The notes: generated from the sequence alone by a model not told the origin. 35,642 bases of DNA from Cytobacillus sp. NCCP-133 (GCF_026011715.1 NZ_BRVM01000020.1:26958-62599), one strand, 5' to 3'. Shown: positions 8,497 through 17,206, counted from the stretch's first letter. A program made the numbers and translations.

Positions 8497-11400
8497 ATGG
8501 AAGATGAATCGCGCAGGCTTATTTAATTTCTGGTATTACGATGATGAGGTTTTTGATTTTGAAGACGGAAAGCTTTTGCTGCGAGGATCCAATGGCTCTG
8601 GCAAATCCGTGACCATGCAAAGCTTTCTGCCGGTTCTGCTTGACGGAAAAAAATCGCCGGATCGCTTAGATCCATTTGGGTCAAGATCAAGAAGAATGGC
8701 CGATTATTTATTGGGTGAAAAAGAAATAGCCAATCGTGATGAGCGGACAGGCTATCTATACCTTGAATACAAGAAAGAACATACAGACCAATATTTGACG
8801 ACCGGAATAGGCATGCAGGCCAAACGGAATCAGACCTTAAAATCATGGGGATTTGCGATTACGGATAACCGAAGAATCGGCATGGATCTGGAATTATTTA
8901 AATGGGCCAGCCAGGACGGCGAAAAAGTGAAATTCCCCCGCTCGCAAACAGAACTCGAGACGGTGATTGGCGCAGGCGGTGAAGTGGTCAGTTCCAATAA
9001 GGAATATATGGCGCTTGTGAATAAATATATATTCGGGTTTGAAACGCTCGAGGCCTATGACGACTTAATCAAGCTGCTCATTCAGCTCCGCAGCCCGAAG
9101 CTATCCAAAGAATTTAAGCCAACCGTTATTTACGAGATTTTAGAAGAAGCCCTTCCTCCGCTTACAGATGAGGATCTCCGCTATTTGTCTGATTCAATTG
9201 AGCAGATGGATTCAACGAAGCAGCAAATGGAGCAGCTGGAACGGGAGGTCAAGGCGCTGGCCAAATTAAAGGATTCTTATGGGCAATACAATCAGCGTAT
9301 TCTTGTGGATAAACTGAGTGATTGGGCACAATCCCATAACCGGAGGCAAAAGGAACAAGATGAGGTTTCATGCCTTGAAGAGTCATTACAGCAGCTGGAG
9401 ATTGAAATCAGCGAATTATCCGCACAGCGTCAAAGCTTGATGATTCAGCTGGAATCACTTGAGGATAAACAGAAGCAGCTCGCCACTCACGAAGTGTTCA
9501 GGCTCGAAGAAGAGCTGAGAAGAAAGCAGGATGCTTTCCGGGAGCTTCAGGAGGAAATCAAATTCCGCGAGAACCGCATCACAGATATGGCCAGAAAAGA
9601 GCGGAATACAAGGAAAAGACTTGATGATTACCTATTCAGCCTGGCTGAAAAGGAAAATCAGCTTCAGGAAGCGGTGGACGATCTTTCCTGCGAAGCAGAG
9701 AAAAGTGCCTTTTCAGGGCATCATCAAAATGTAGAAGATTATATGCGCAAAAAGCAAGAGACTTTCAGCTTTGACCTTTGGAAAAGGGAAATCGGGAAGC
9801 ATACGTCCCTTCTTGAAAAAGCCTTAAAAGAGCTGGATAAGCAGGAGTTAACTAAGAAAAAAATGGAAGAGAAAAACAGAGAGCTTGGCGAGGCTCAAAA
9901 GAAGCGGGATCTTGCACAGGATGAGGAGCGAAAATGGCACGATACCCTGTCAGAAGAAAAACAGAAATTGATTCATTCGATTCATGAATGGGCAGAAATC
10001 CACCCCCATTATCAGATTGAATCTTCCACCCTTCAGGAGATGGCAAGATTGATCGATGACTTATACACGCATATAGAATACGAAGATGTAAAAGAAAAGT
10101 TTCTGCCATCACTCTATCAATATGAAGATTTTCTAAGAAATGAGCAATCAAATGTAAAATTTTCTCAGGAGGAAGCTCAGGAAGAACTCACCGAGCTGCA
10201 GCTGAAATGGGAATTCAGAAAAGCACAGAAGGATCCCGAGCCGCATCGTGATGAAGCAACGATAAAAGCAAGGAACCAGCTTTTCGATCAATCGGTTGTT
10301 TTTGCTCCATTATACGAGCTTGTGGAATTTCAGCCGCATGTATCGGAGGAAGTGCAGAAACGCCTGGAAAGTGCCCTTACTGAAACAGGTCTTTTGGATG
10401 CGCTGTTGACGGCAGACACATTCCCATTAAAGCATGACCGCATTTTAAAAGCCGAACCAAAGCTGTTATCCCATACACTGGCCGATTATCTTCAGCCGGA
10501 TGAACAGCAGACAAAAATCCCGTCAGCGTATGTGCAGGAAATTTTACAAAGCATTGAAATGGACGGAGAAGCGCCAGTGAATTTTGGCGAAGATGGCACG
10601 TATCAGTTTGCAAGCCTCAAGGGCCATGCACTGCCTCTTCAGGAAGTCCGTTTTATCGGCAGGGAAGCAAGGAAACGCTACCGCGAAGAACTGATTGCAG
10701 ACCTTGAGAAGCAAATGAATCATCTGCGCACTAAACTAGACGAACTTCGTGATAAGCACAGCTGTCTTGAAGAAAAACTTAGGGAATCCAGGAGGGCCTG
10801 GAATCAATTTCCAGCAAGCGCTGAAGTGAAGACAAGCTACAACGAAATGACAAAGGCGCAGGATCGAGTCGCGCTTTGGCTTGGGGAAATCAGCCGCATC
10901 ACCGCCCATGTATCCGAATTGGATGGGGAGCTGCAGCGGATTAAAACAGAGCTGTTTCATCTGACAGAAGGAATCACCCTGCCGCTTTCTGCTGAGTCCT
11001 ATCAAACTGCGCTATCAAATAGCCGCCAGTACGAAAAGGCATTAGACAGCATTCATAGAGAGCATGAAGCGCTAATTCGTATCATACAAGATATTGCTAG
11101 GGAAAAGGAGAACCTCCAGGAAGTGCAGGAGGACCTGGATAAGTACCGGGGAGAATTAGCACTTAAGGCAGAGAGCCTTGAAAAAACGGAGCTAGGCATT
11201 TCCAACATTCAAAAGCAGCTTCTGCTCGCTGGTGCAGAGGAGATCCGAAAGGAAATTAGAGAAACAGGAGATGCTCTTTTACATGTAAAGTCAGAGCTAT
11301 CAGCCATCAATGAAAGGCTTCCGCAGAATAAGGAAAAACAAAACAATATAAAGGACCGGCTTAGCGAACGAACAGAATCGCTTAAATTTTGGAATCAGCT

Positions 11401-12598
11401 AGAGGCCTCCTGGGAACATTCGCTCCAGCTGGATTGGAGCCGCGGCCTATTCCCAGACAGAAAAGAGCCATTTGGCCCCCGAAAGCTGAAGGAATATGCA
11501 AAAGAAATGTCTAAAGAAAAAACGCTGAAGGAAAGAGTCCAGCTTGAAGGGAATTTAACGGCGCTTTATCACTCGCTGCAGCCTGACCTGATTGAACATA
11601 AGATGAGATTGTACACATCTGCACCCGATGTTCCCGATTGGACGAAAGAAGTGTCCCAGGAGGAATGGAAGCCGGTTGTTGAGCAGTGGATAGCGAAAAA
11701 TACGCGCAATATGATTGAATTTGACCAGCGAGGAGTGAAGATTTCTCCAGATGATCTCCATGAAAGCATCTCGCGGGAATGGTCGATTCAGGAAAACCGC
11801 CTCGACGAAATGGACAAAAAGCTATATGAGGAAATTTTATTAAATTCTGTGGGCCATAAGCTAAGAGGCCGGATTCGCCGGGCGGAAAAATGGACAGAAA
11901 AAATGAGGGGCTTGATGGAAAGCCGTGATACCTCATCAGGTCTGAAGTTTTCGATTAAATGGCGGCCCCGGACTGCTGATGCTGAGCAGGAATTGGATAC
12001 CACTGAATTAGTGCGGCTCTTAAAGCAGGATGCCAAGCTATTAAATGATGATGATTTGGAAAAAATTACAAATCATTTTCGCTCCAAAATCCAGGCTGCG
12101 AAAACATGGCTCGAAGAAAAAGGCGAAGGCCAGACACTTCTTCAGGTGTTAAAAATGGTGCTGGATTACCGAAAATGGTTTTCGTTTGTGCTTTATTTTG
12201 AGCGTCCGAATGAACCAAGGCGGGAGCTAACCAACCACAACTTCTTTAAATTCAGCGGAGGCGAAAAGGCTATGGCCATGTACATTCCATTGTTTACAGC
12301 CTGCTACTCCAGATATCAGGAGGCAGCCCCTCATGCGCCGTTTGTCGTCTCATTGGATGAAGCCTTTGCCGGTGTCGATGAGAATAATATTAAAGAAATG
12401 TTCGAGATTGTCGAACAGCTGGGCTTCAATTATATAATGAATTCCCAGGTTTTATGGGGTGACTATGAAACAGTAAAATCTCTGTCTGTGTGTGAACTGG
12501 TTCGTCCGAAGAATGCAAATTATGTGACGGTCATCCGCTACCTTTGGGATGGCCATTCGATGAATCTCGCGCTGGCGAAGGAGGCAGGCGTCTTATGA
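8486..12598 (+). CDS. jetC: Wadjet SMC-like ATPase JetC (TIGR02680 family)
   Basis: ATPase motor of the Wadjet complex, thought to extrude DNA loops. 1370 residues. The N-terminal head has a Walker A motif GSNGSGKS at residues 34-41. Long heptad-rich coiled coils (about 230-560 and 740-1080) are separated by a non-coiled hinge region around 600-720. The C-terminal head has the ABC signature FKFSGGEKAMAMY and Walker B PFVVSLDEAFAGVDENN. All ATPase motifs are intact and the frame is unbroken. The gene starts inside the jetB end after AAGGAGGG, and its stop overlaps the jetD start. It differs from housekeeping SMC and from SbcC by its neighbours and the extra C-terminal segment. Confidence 0.93.
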   Translation: MADKWKMNRAGLFNFWYYDDEVFDFEDGKLLLRGSNGSGKSVTMQSFLPVLLDGKKSPDRLDPFGSRSRRMADYLLGEKEIANRDERTGYLYLEYKKEHTDQYLTTGIGMQAKRNQTLKSWGFAITDNRRIGMDLELFKWASQDGEKVKFPRSQTELETVIGAGGEVVSSNKEYMALVNKYIFGFETLEAYDDLIKLLIQLRSPKLSKEFKPTVIYEILEEALPPLTDEDLRYLSDSIEQMDSTKQQMEQLEREVKALAKLKDSYGQYNQRILVDKLSDWAQSHNRRQKEQDEVSCLEESLQQLEIEISELSAQRQSLMIQLESLEDKQKQLATHEVFRLEEELRRKQDAFRELQEEIKFRENRITDMARKERNTRKRLDDYLFSLAEKENQLQEAVDDLSCEAEKSAFSGHHQNVEDYMRKKQETFSFDLWKREIGKHTSLLEKALKELDKQELTKKKMEEKNRELGEAQKKRDLAQDEERKWHDTLSEEKQKLIHSIHEWAEIHPHYQIESSTLQEMARLIDDLYTHIEYEDVKEKFLPSLYQYEDFLRNEQSNVKFSQEEAQEELTELQLKWEFRKAQKDPEPHRDEATIKARNQLFDQSVVFAPLYELVEFQPHVSEEVQKRLESALTETGLLDALLTADTFPLKHDRILKAEPKLLSHTLADYLQPDEQQTKIPSAYVQEILQSIEMDGEAPVNFGEDGTYQFASLKGHALPLQEVRFIGREARKRYREELIADLEKQMNHLRTKLDELRDKHSCLEEKLRESRRAWNQFPASAEVKTSYNEMTKAQDRVALWLGEISRITAHVSELDGELQRIKTELFHLTEGITLPLSAESYQTALSNSRQYEKALDSIHREHEALIRIIQDIAREKENLQEVQEDLDKYRGELALKAESLEKTELGISNIQKQLLLAGAEEIRKEIRETGDALLHVKSELSAINERLPQNKEKQNNIKDRLSERTESLKFWNQLEASWEHSLQLDWSRGLFPDRKEPFGPRKLKEYAKEMSKEKTLKERVQLEGNLTALYHSLQPDLIEHKMRLYTSAPDVPDWTKEVSQEEWKPVVEQWIAKNTRNMIEFDQRGVKISPDDLHESISREWSIQENRLDEMDKKLYEEILLNSVGHKLRGRIRRAEKWTEKMRGLMESRDTSSGLKFSIKWRPRTADAEQELDTTELVRLLKQDAKLLNDDDLEKITNHFRSKIQAAKTWLEEKGEGQTLLQVLKMVLDYRKWFSFVLYFERPNEPRRELTNHNFFKFSGGEKAMAMYIPLFTACYSRYQEAAPHAPFVVSLDEAFAGVDENNIKEMFEIVEQLGFNYIMNSQVLWGDYETVKSLSVCELVRPKNANYVTVIRYLWDGHSMNLALAKEAGVL

Positions 12599-13893
12599 GC
12601 AAACAGCTGACGGAAGCGGTGCAATATTTTCAAGGAAAAAAGGGCTTTAAGGCCCTTTTCCTTCTTTTCCGCAAAAAATATGAATCAATTGGAAGAATAG
12701 GCGGAACAGCTGAATTGTCCGGTTTTTCGAAGGAAGAAATGGAGGAGCTTGCCCTGTTTATGGGAATGAGTCCGCACCACCTTTCCCGGAAAGAAACGTT
12801 ATCATTGAAGGATTTTGAAAAGCAGCTTGAAAAAACGAAATTCTCAGGGCTCACTCTTCATGAATTGCTTGAAGCTTATTTCGGAAAGTCCATTCAATCA
12901 AAAAAAGCCCGAAAGTTAGAGCATGCAGCCGCGCAGGAAGAAAAGCTGCGTGCCTGGAAAAATAAATACCCGGCCATTAAGGGTTGGTTTGAGCACTTGG
13001 AGAAAAAAACAGCAGAGGCCAATTGGATCAGGCGGCTGCTTCTTGAAGAGGCTTTTGAGGAAGACGTGAAGCTTTTGGCAAAGGGTTTTTCCTCTCTCCC
13101 AGACAAGCTGGAACGCTATCCGTTCTTTAGCCAAAGGGTTAGCGGCAATCCGCATGCCTTTGATTTATCATCCCAAACAGGCAAGGTATGGATCCACCTA
13201 TTGCATATCATGTCTGGCGGAGAGGGGAAATTGCCAGGACAGACAGAAGCCATTAACGAGCTTTTGCTCTCTTTTAACCTATTAAGGGATGATATCAGCA
13301 ATTTCGTGACTGCTGCCAATTTGATTGGCTATGCTTCGGAAGGTCCTCACCCAGTGTGGGAGTGCGCGCTGGCATCGCAGTCTGTCTTAAATATCCCTTT
13401 GCGTGAACTGCTCAAACTAGAAACAGTGAAGACTGCTGATCCCGCCAAAGCTGTATTTGTAGTTGAGAATTCCGGTGTATTTTCGGCTATTATCGATGAA
13501 GTGCCTTCTGTTCCTCTAATATGCACACACGGGCAATTTAAGCTTGCAGGGCTAAGGCTCATGGATTTTCTTGTCAATTCAGGGCACACCCTCTACTATA
13601 GCGGTGACTTTGACCCGGAGGGATTGGCCATGGCATTGCGCTTTAAAGTCCGCTACGGGGAGAGGGGGCAGCTTTGGCGGATGACTGCAGAAGATTACGC
13701 GGCATCTTCTCCAATTGCTGATTTAGGCGACCGCGAAGGAAAACTGTCTGCCTTACATGGCACCATTCTTGAAGACCTGGCTATGATCATAAGGAAAAAT
13801 AAGAAAGTCGGCTATCAAGAGGGGATTTTGACAGGCATGATAAAGGATATTCAGACAAGCCTATTCTCGAATAACAAAAGGGTGCCCCGCTAA
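12595..13893 (+). CDS. jetD: Wadjet nuclease subunit JetD (DUF3323-DUF2399/TIGR02679 family)
   Basis: Toprim-like nuclease related to topoisomerase VI subunit A, which cuts the plasmid held by JetABC. I start it at the ATG overlapping the jetC stop, after GAAGGAGG, giving 432 residues. The N-terminal DUF3323-like region is helical and basic. The C-terminal DUF2399 region carries VVENSGVF with Glu291 and YYSGDFDPEGLAMA with Asp338 and Asp340, the acidic residues expected to bind metal. The catalytic centre therefore looks intact and the operon complete. A terminator hairpin begins within the last codons. Confidence 0.92.
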   Translation: MSKQLTEAVQYFQGKKGFKALFLLFRKKYESIGRIGGTAELSGFSKEEMEELALFMGMSPHHLSRKETLSLKDFEKQLEKTKFSGLTLHELLEAYFGKSIQSKKARKLEHAAAQEEKLRAWKNKYPAIKGWFEHLEKKTAEANWIRRLLLEEAFEEDVKLLAKGFSSLPDKLERYPFFSQRVSGNPHAFDLSSQTGKVWIHLLHIMSGGEGKLPGQTEAINELLLSFNLLRDDISNFVTAANLIGYASEGPHPVWECALASQSVLNIPLRELLKLETVKTADPAKAVFVVENSGVFSAIIDEVPSVPLICTHGQFKLAGLRLMDFLVNSGHTLYYSGDFDPEGLAMALRFKVRYGERGQLWRMTAEDYAASSPIADLGDREGKLSALHGTILEDLAMIIRKNKKVGYQEGILTGMIKDIQTSLFSNNKRVPR

Positions 13894-13907
13894 AGGGGCA
13901 CCCTTTT
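13876..13907 (+). terminator. Terminator overlapping the jetD stop codon
   Basis: AAAAGGGTGCCCC (13876-13888) pairs with GGGGCACCCTTTT (13895-13907) with a 6-nt loop. The jetD TAA lies in the loop, so the last codons form part of the stem. Strong hairpin ending in TTTT. Confidence 0.88.
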
Positions 13908-13910
13908 CCA

Positions 13911-14062
13911 TGTCTAGCGCAAGCAGCCTACCCCCTCGAGGTCACAAGCTTGGCTAGCTGCGGCTCCTAGGGACTCGGGGTCATAAGCCGATCCCTTTCA
14001 GAAGGAAATACGCCTTCTTACACGGCTTGTCTTATGCCTGAGGCCCGCAGGACAAGGAAGGT
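13911..14062 (+). repeat. Palindromic intergenic repeat downstream of the Wadjet operon
   Basis: Starts with TGTCTAGCGCAAGCAGCC, continues with CGAGGTCACAAGC, CTAGCTGCGGCTCCTAG, CGGGGTCATAAGCCG, and on the far side CGGCTTGTCTTATGCCTGAG, which can fold back on the earlier part. It shares these blocks with 5697, 17094, 21436 and 22432. It looks like a non-coding, possibly MITE-like element. Confidence 0.7.
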
Positions 14063-14089
14063 TTCGTCAGCAAATCTTTTGGCACGAAG

Positions 14090-14110
14090 AAAAAAGCGGT
14101 AGCTTTTTTT
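14090..14110. terminator. Possible bidirectional terminator between jetD and htpX
   Basis: AAAAAAGC (14090-14097) and GCTTTTTT (14102-14109) form an 8-bp stem with loop GGTA. It has A-runs and T-runs on both sides, so it could end minus-strand htpX transcripts. Confidence 0.5.
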
Positions 14111-14180
14111 GAGAATAAACATCGTACGACCGAAAGCGGCAGCTTTTGGGAGGATGCGGCGCTTGCGCTTTTTTTGTCTT

Positions 14181-14217
14181 GAGTTCCTTCGTGGGCAAGG
14201 CGCCCTGCGCTTTTCTT
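14181..14217 (+). repeat. Repeat end fragment next to the htpX stop
   Basis: GAGTTCCTTCGTGGGC, AAGGCGCC and GCGCTTTTCTT match the end of the element at 17165-17206 (GTTCCTTCGTGGGC, AGGCGCC, CGCTTTTCTT). It is probably the 3' end of a related or composite copy beginning at 13911. Confidence 0.6.
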
Positions 14218-14218
14218 C

Positions 14219-15103
14219 TTACTTCGCGCTCAAACGTCTAATGCGCTCATCTAAGTCCGGATGGGTTGAGAACAATGATGAAGCTTTGGTTCTGTTATTA
14301 ATTTTTAAAGTGGAAATGCTTGTTTGCTCTTCACCCCGGATGCGGTTTGAGTAAGCCTTCAGCATTTGCAGGGCATGTGTCATTTTGTCTTTTCCGGCAA
14401 GGTCTGCGCCGCCGCGGTCTGCATGGTATTCACGATGTCGAGAGTAGGCGAAGACCACAAGGCTTCCAAGAATCGAGAAAGCAATCTGGAACACAATCAC
14501 CGCAATAAAGTGGACAATTGGCGCCATTTCTTCTCGTACGAAACGGGATGCTACCCATGCGGCAATTCGAGCAAGGAAGACCACAAATGTGTTCACGACA
14601 CCCTGAAGAAGAGTCATGGTGACCATGTCTCCGTTTGCAATATGCGCTACTTCATGGGCGATAACACCTTCAATGGCATCGTCATCCATTTCCTGCAGCA
14701 AGCCAGTTGAAACAGCCACAAGGGAACGTTTTTTAGAAGGTCCAGTGGCAAAAGCGTTCACTTCAGGAGAATGATAGATTCCCACTTCGGGCATATGGGT
14801 TAAGCCTGCCGCTCTTGAAAGGCGGTGAACTCTTTCCACGATGTCGCGCTCAGCTGCTGATAGGGCTCCGTTTGGATCCAGCACCTGGACATTCATCATT
14901 TTCTTGGCCATCCAGCGGGACATCAAAAGTGAAATGAAGGACCCGGAGAAGCCAATGACAGCACTGAAAACGAGCAAGGCGCCGAAATCGATGCCGCCTT
15001 GGGCATTCAGGTAATTTCCTCCGCCAATCAGCGAGAAAATAATGCTGATCGTCAATAGGACCAGTACGTTTGTTAATAAAAAGTAAAATATACGCTTACC
15101 CAT
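14219..15103 (-). CDS. htpX: Membrane zinc metalloprotease HtpX (M48 family)
   Basis: Protease that degrades damaged membrane proteins, with its active site facing the cytoplasm. 294 residues, the normal HtpX length. Two N-terminal membrane segments (about 7-28 and 40-62) are followed by the catalytic motif HEVAH at residues 150-154. Two more hydrophobic stretches (about 165-185 and 195-218) and the third zinc ligand region [13 protein letters not shown] come next; the sequence closes with [13 protein letters not shown], a typical HtpX ending. GGGTGAGG precedes the ATG. It is transcribed divergently from a DUF1836 gene; the shared upstream region carries a promoter and a palindrome. The same arrangement with ykrK is known in B. 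subtilis. Confidence 0.95.
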   Translation of the reverse strand: MGKRIFYFLLTNVLVLLTISIIFSLIGGGNYLNAQGGIDFGALLVFSAVIGFSGSFISLLMSRWMAKKMMNVQVLDPNGALSAAERDIVERVHRLSRAAGLTHMPEVGIYHSPEVNAFATGPSKKRSLVAVSTGLLQEMDDDAIEGVIAHEVAHIANGDMVTMTLLQGVVNTFVVFLARIAAWVASRFVREEMAPIVHFIAVIVFQIAFSILGSLVVFAYSRHREYHADRGGADLAGKDKMTHALQMLKAYSNRIRGEEQTSISTLKINNRTKASSLFSTHPDLDERIRRLSAK

Positions 15104-15127
15104 TTCCTCACCCTTTTTTATATTTTA

Positions 15128-15141
15128 AGTTCATATGAACT
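15128..15141. promoter_or_regulatory. Palindromic operator candidate downstream of the htpX promoter
   Basis: AGTTCATATGAACT is a perfect 14-bp palindrome. It lies between the predicted htpX transcription start and the htpX ATG, where a bound repressor would block transcription. The divergently encoded DUF1836 protein is the obvious candidate to bind it (inference). Confidence 0.55.
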
Positions 15142-15155
15142 AGTCATCTGATTAT

Positions 15156-15184
15156 ATTTTATCTTTTTTCTAAGAAAATTTCAA
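15156..15184 (-). promoter_or_regulatory. Predicted sigma-A promoter of htpX
   Basis: On the minus strand TTGAAA (15184-15179), a 17-bp spacer, then TAAAAT (15161-15156). The predicted transcript would start near 15149, just before the palindrome at 15128-15141. Confidence 0.55.
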
Positions 15185-15220
15185 GAAATAAATAAGATAG
15201 CCATCGTTTTAATAAGGGAT

Positions 15221-15249
15221 TAAACATTGACTCTCAAATAGGATACAAT
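15221..15249 (+). promoter_or_regulatory. Predicted promoter of the DUF1836 gene
   Basis: TAAACA (15221-15226), a 17-bp spacer and TACAAT (15244-15249). Transcription would start near 15256, after the ATG at 15254, and so favours the TTG start at 15293. The better -35 match, TTGACT at 15227, has too short a spacer. Confidence 0.4.
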
Positions 15250-15292
15250 TAGGATGAAGACATCCTATAGAAGAACGCAGGGGCTGATAACC

Positions 15293-16024
15293 TTGGAACT
15301 TTTCCAGCTATCAAGAAAAAGCATGGCGGACTTCCTTTTCGCACTAAAAGGGGAAGGGGAGTATACGCCAAAAGAAATCCTACAGTATGCATGGGCAGCT
15401 GCCCATGAAAAAAGCGGAAAATCATTGGAGGACTTTCTGGATACAAAAATGCCGGCCATCTTTGAAAAAATATTGAGAGCGGACTTACAAAAAATCGGCT
15501 TTTCGATCAATGAAATTGTCGCACTGGGAAACCAGATCGAATTCACAAATTTATCATCAACCGCGGTGCAAAACTGGGTGAAGCGGGATGTGAAAGAGCT
15601 GATTGGCAGCCCTCAGATTGGAAAAAAGTACTCAGTCGACCAGGCAGCCATGCTTTTTATTGTGGAGGATTTGAAAGCAACCCTTGACTTTGATTCCATC
15701 CGGAAGATTCTACATCTTCTTTTCAATGACCTCGATGACCGCACAGATGATGTAATCGAGCCAATCCCCTTTTACACAGCATACGCAGCCATTTTTGAAA
15801 AAGTCCATCATCATCAAGCAGCAGGGAAAAACATGCGCGAGGAAATCGAACAATGCATTAAAAAAGAAGCACTAAGGACCTTGGAGACTTTTCAGGACTT
15901 GACCGGCCAGCAGAAAGACATTGTATCGATTATCCTTGTCACATCAGCTTTGACCGTCTTATCCGCTTACTATAAATCCCTTACTAAAAAGTATGTAGCC
16001 GCTACCCTGTTTTTAAATGGATGA
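15293..16024 (+). CDS. ykrK: DUF1836 protein, likely YkrK-type regulator of htpX
   Basis: Probable DNA-binding regulator. The middle (about 85-160) holds the DUF1836 region, NLSSTAVQNWVKRDVKELIG then GKKYSVDQAAMLFIVEDLK, which reads like a MerR-style winged helix. The C-terminal part is helical and ends in a hydrophobic stretch. I prefer the TTG at 15293, which follows CAGGGG at good spacing; the ATG at 15254 lacks a good site and would lie upstream of the predicted transcript start. From the TTG it has 243 residues. In B. subtilis ykrK lies divergent to htpX and represses it; the symbol rests on that gene order and recalled family membership, so it is probable rather than certain. Confidence 0.7.
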   Translation: MELFQLSRKSMADFLFALKGEGEYTPKEILQYAWAAAHEKSGKSLEDFLDTKMPAIFEKILRADLQKIGFSINEIVALGNQIEFTNLSSTAVQNWVKRDVKELIGSPQIGKKYSVDQAAMLFIVEDLKATLDFDSIRKILHLLFNDLDDRTDDVIEPIPFYTAYAAIFEKVHHHQAAGKNMREEIEQCIKKEALRTLETFQDLTGQQKDIVSIILVTSALTVLSAYYKSLTKKYVAATLFLNG

Positions 16025-16032
16025 CCAATTCG

Positions 16033-16064
16033 CATCGCCAGATGATATGCTGGCGATGTTTCTG
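16033..16064 (+). terminator. Terminator after the DUF1836 gene
   Basis: CATCGCCAG (16033-16041) pairs with CTGGCGATG (16050-16058), followed by TTTCTGT. Good stem, weak T-tract. Confidence 0.65.
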
Positions 16065-16111
16065 TATATGTGGTGTGGGACAGACTTGAAAAATAAATTT
16101 TCAAAGCTCTA

Positions 16112-16143
16112 TTGACCGTGTGGTGCACCCCACAGTTTATGAT
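16112..16143 (+). promoter_or_regulatory. MerR-type promoter/operator with a long spacer
   Basis: TTGACC (16112-16117) and TATGAT (16138-16143) are 20 bp apart, longer than the usual 17 and typical of MerR-controlled promoters. The spacer is centred on the palindrome GGTGCACC with outer TGTGG/CCACA arms. The regulator gene starts 17 bp later, so it is probably autoregulated. Confidence 0.55.
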
Positions 16144-16160
16144 GAGGGCGGGAGGCAGCG

Positions 16161-16505
16161 ATGTACAAGATTAGCGAGTTTGCCGAAATGACCGGATTAA
16201 CAAAAGAAACATTGCGCTATTATGCGGAAGTGAAATTGCTGGAGCCAGCTTTTATTGATCCGAAAAATAACTACAAGTACTATGATGACGGAAGCTACTT
16301 TCTGGCTGCTCTTTTAACAAAGCTAAGAAAATTAGGTTTTACCATACAGGAAATGATTTCGGTGATGGAAGACGAATCCTTCGCTAATTTGGAAAAATGG
16401 CTGCTGCAAAAAAGAGAAAAGATCCAGATGCAAATGGATGAACTTCAAGCGCAAATGGAAGAAATCGATGCATTTTTGAACTCTGGAAAGGAGGAAGGAT
16501 TGTGA
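16161..16505 (+). CDS. MerR-family transcriptional regulator (short)
   Basis: DNA-binding regulator of 114 residues. The N-terminal winged helix is clear: MYKISEFAEMTGLTKETLRYYAEVKLLEPAF, then YYDDGSYFLAALLTKLRKLGFTIQEMISVM. The rest (about 75-110) is a dimerising coiled coil, KREKIQMQMDELQAQMEEI. No effector domain and no conserved cysteines for metal binding are present, so the inducer is unknown. GGGAGG precedes the ATG. It overlaps the next gene by 4 bp, so the SRPBCC protein is the likely partner or target. Confidence 0.88.
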   Translation: MYKISEFAEMTGLTKETLRYYAEVKLLEPAFIDPKNNYKYYDDGSYFLAALLTKLRKLGFTIQEMISVMEDESFANLEKWLLQKREKIQMQMDELQAQMEEIDAFLNSGKEEGL

Positions 16506-16957
16506 TTCAATGGAAAGAAGAAATCCTGATTGAGACGAATATTGAGCGAGTATGGAGTTTATTTTCAGACGAACATATTAAGAAGATTATGCCCAAGGTG
16601 GAAGAGCATGTGCTCATAGAAAAGAGCGAGGCCGAAGCGGGAGCAAAGCACAAGCAAACCTACAGTGAAGGCAAGCGCCTGGAATCCTATATTGTCGAAA
16701 CAATGGCATATGAAAGTACCGAAGACAAAAAGCATAAACAAATCCACTTTGTACTGGGAAAAGCTTTTGAAATCACGCTCTCATTTACTTTGTTAAAAAT
16801 CGATGACAACGAAACAAAATTTATTTATGAGGGGCAAAACAAAGGTGTCAACTTTGTCGGCAGGGCCATGCTAAAGCTTGGCGGCGAAAAAAATAACCTT
16901 AAAGTAGTAGACGAGTTTATGGAGAAGGTTCGTTCAGAAGCAAGGAAAATAGAATAG
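16502..16957 (+). CDS. SRPBCC-fold (START-like/CoxG-type) lipid- or ligand-binding protein
   Basis: Small soluble protein of 151 residues with the helix-grip fold pattern. It opens with MIQWKEEILIETNIERVWSLFSD, typical of SRPBCC proteins, and ends with a long amphipathic helix (about 125-150). The start is GTG, overlapping the merR stop, after AAAGGAGG. Such proteins bind hydrophobic ligands in a deep cavity; here it may bind the compound that the upstream regulator senses or protect against it. No catalytic residues can be named. Confidence 0.82.
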   Translation: MIQWKEEILIETNIERVWSLFSDEHIKKIMPKVEEHVLIEKSEAEAGAKHKQTYSEGKRLESYIVETMAYESTEDKKHKQIHFVLGKAFEITLSFTLLKIDDNETKFIYEGQNKGVNFVGRAMLKLGGEKNNLKVVDEFMEKVRSEARKIE

Positions 16958-16969
16958 ACGATGCATCGG

Positions 16970-16996
16970 GCGCAATCTTTGAGATTGCGTCTTTTT
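16970..16996 (+). terminator. Terminator after the SRPBCC gene
   Basis: CGCAATC (16971-16977) pairs with GATTGCG (16983-16989) and is followed by TCTTTTT. Confidence 0.85.
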
Positions 16997-17025
16997 AAAA
17001 GGTAAGAAAGTATATAATTTTAGAC

Positions 17026-17056
17026 TACCACAGACGTAGATACTGTGGTATTTTTC
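17026..17056 (+). terminator. Second terminator-like hairpin
   Basis: TACCACAG (17026-17033) pairs with CTGTGGTA (17043-17050) followed by TTTTT. It lies 40 bp after the first terminator, possibly as a back-up. Confidence 0.55.
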
Positions 17057-17093
17057 GTAGAGTAAGAAAGCATAACTTTGAACTTGGATCACT

Positions 17094-17206
17094 GTCTAGC
17101 TTCAGGCGCCATCGGCTCTCGGGTCTAAGCCAATCCAGACGTTGCCACAGGACGTGCCGCTCTTTAGTCTGCGTTCCTTCGTGGGCCAGGCGCCTTTCGC
17201 TTTTCT
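17094..17206 (+). repeat. Palindromic intergenic repeat upstream of the DUF819 gene
   Basis: Starts with TGTCTAGCTTCAGGCGCC and ends with GGCCAGGCGCCTTTCGC then TTTTCTT. The GGCGCC blocks at the two ends can pair. It is related to the element at 21436-21555 and shares its end with 14181-14217. A partial second repeat, GTGCCAGGTACCAC, follows at 17210. Confidence 0.7.

Noticed and set aside
11511..11936. Minus-strand frame opposite jetC
   Set aside because: Shadow frame; jetC coding is continuous and family-supported.
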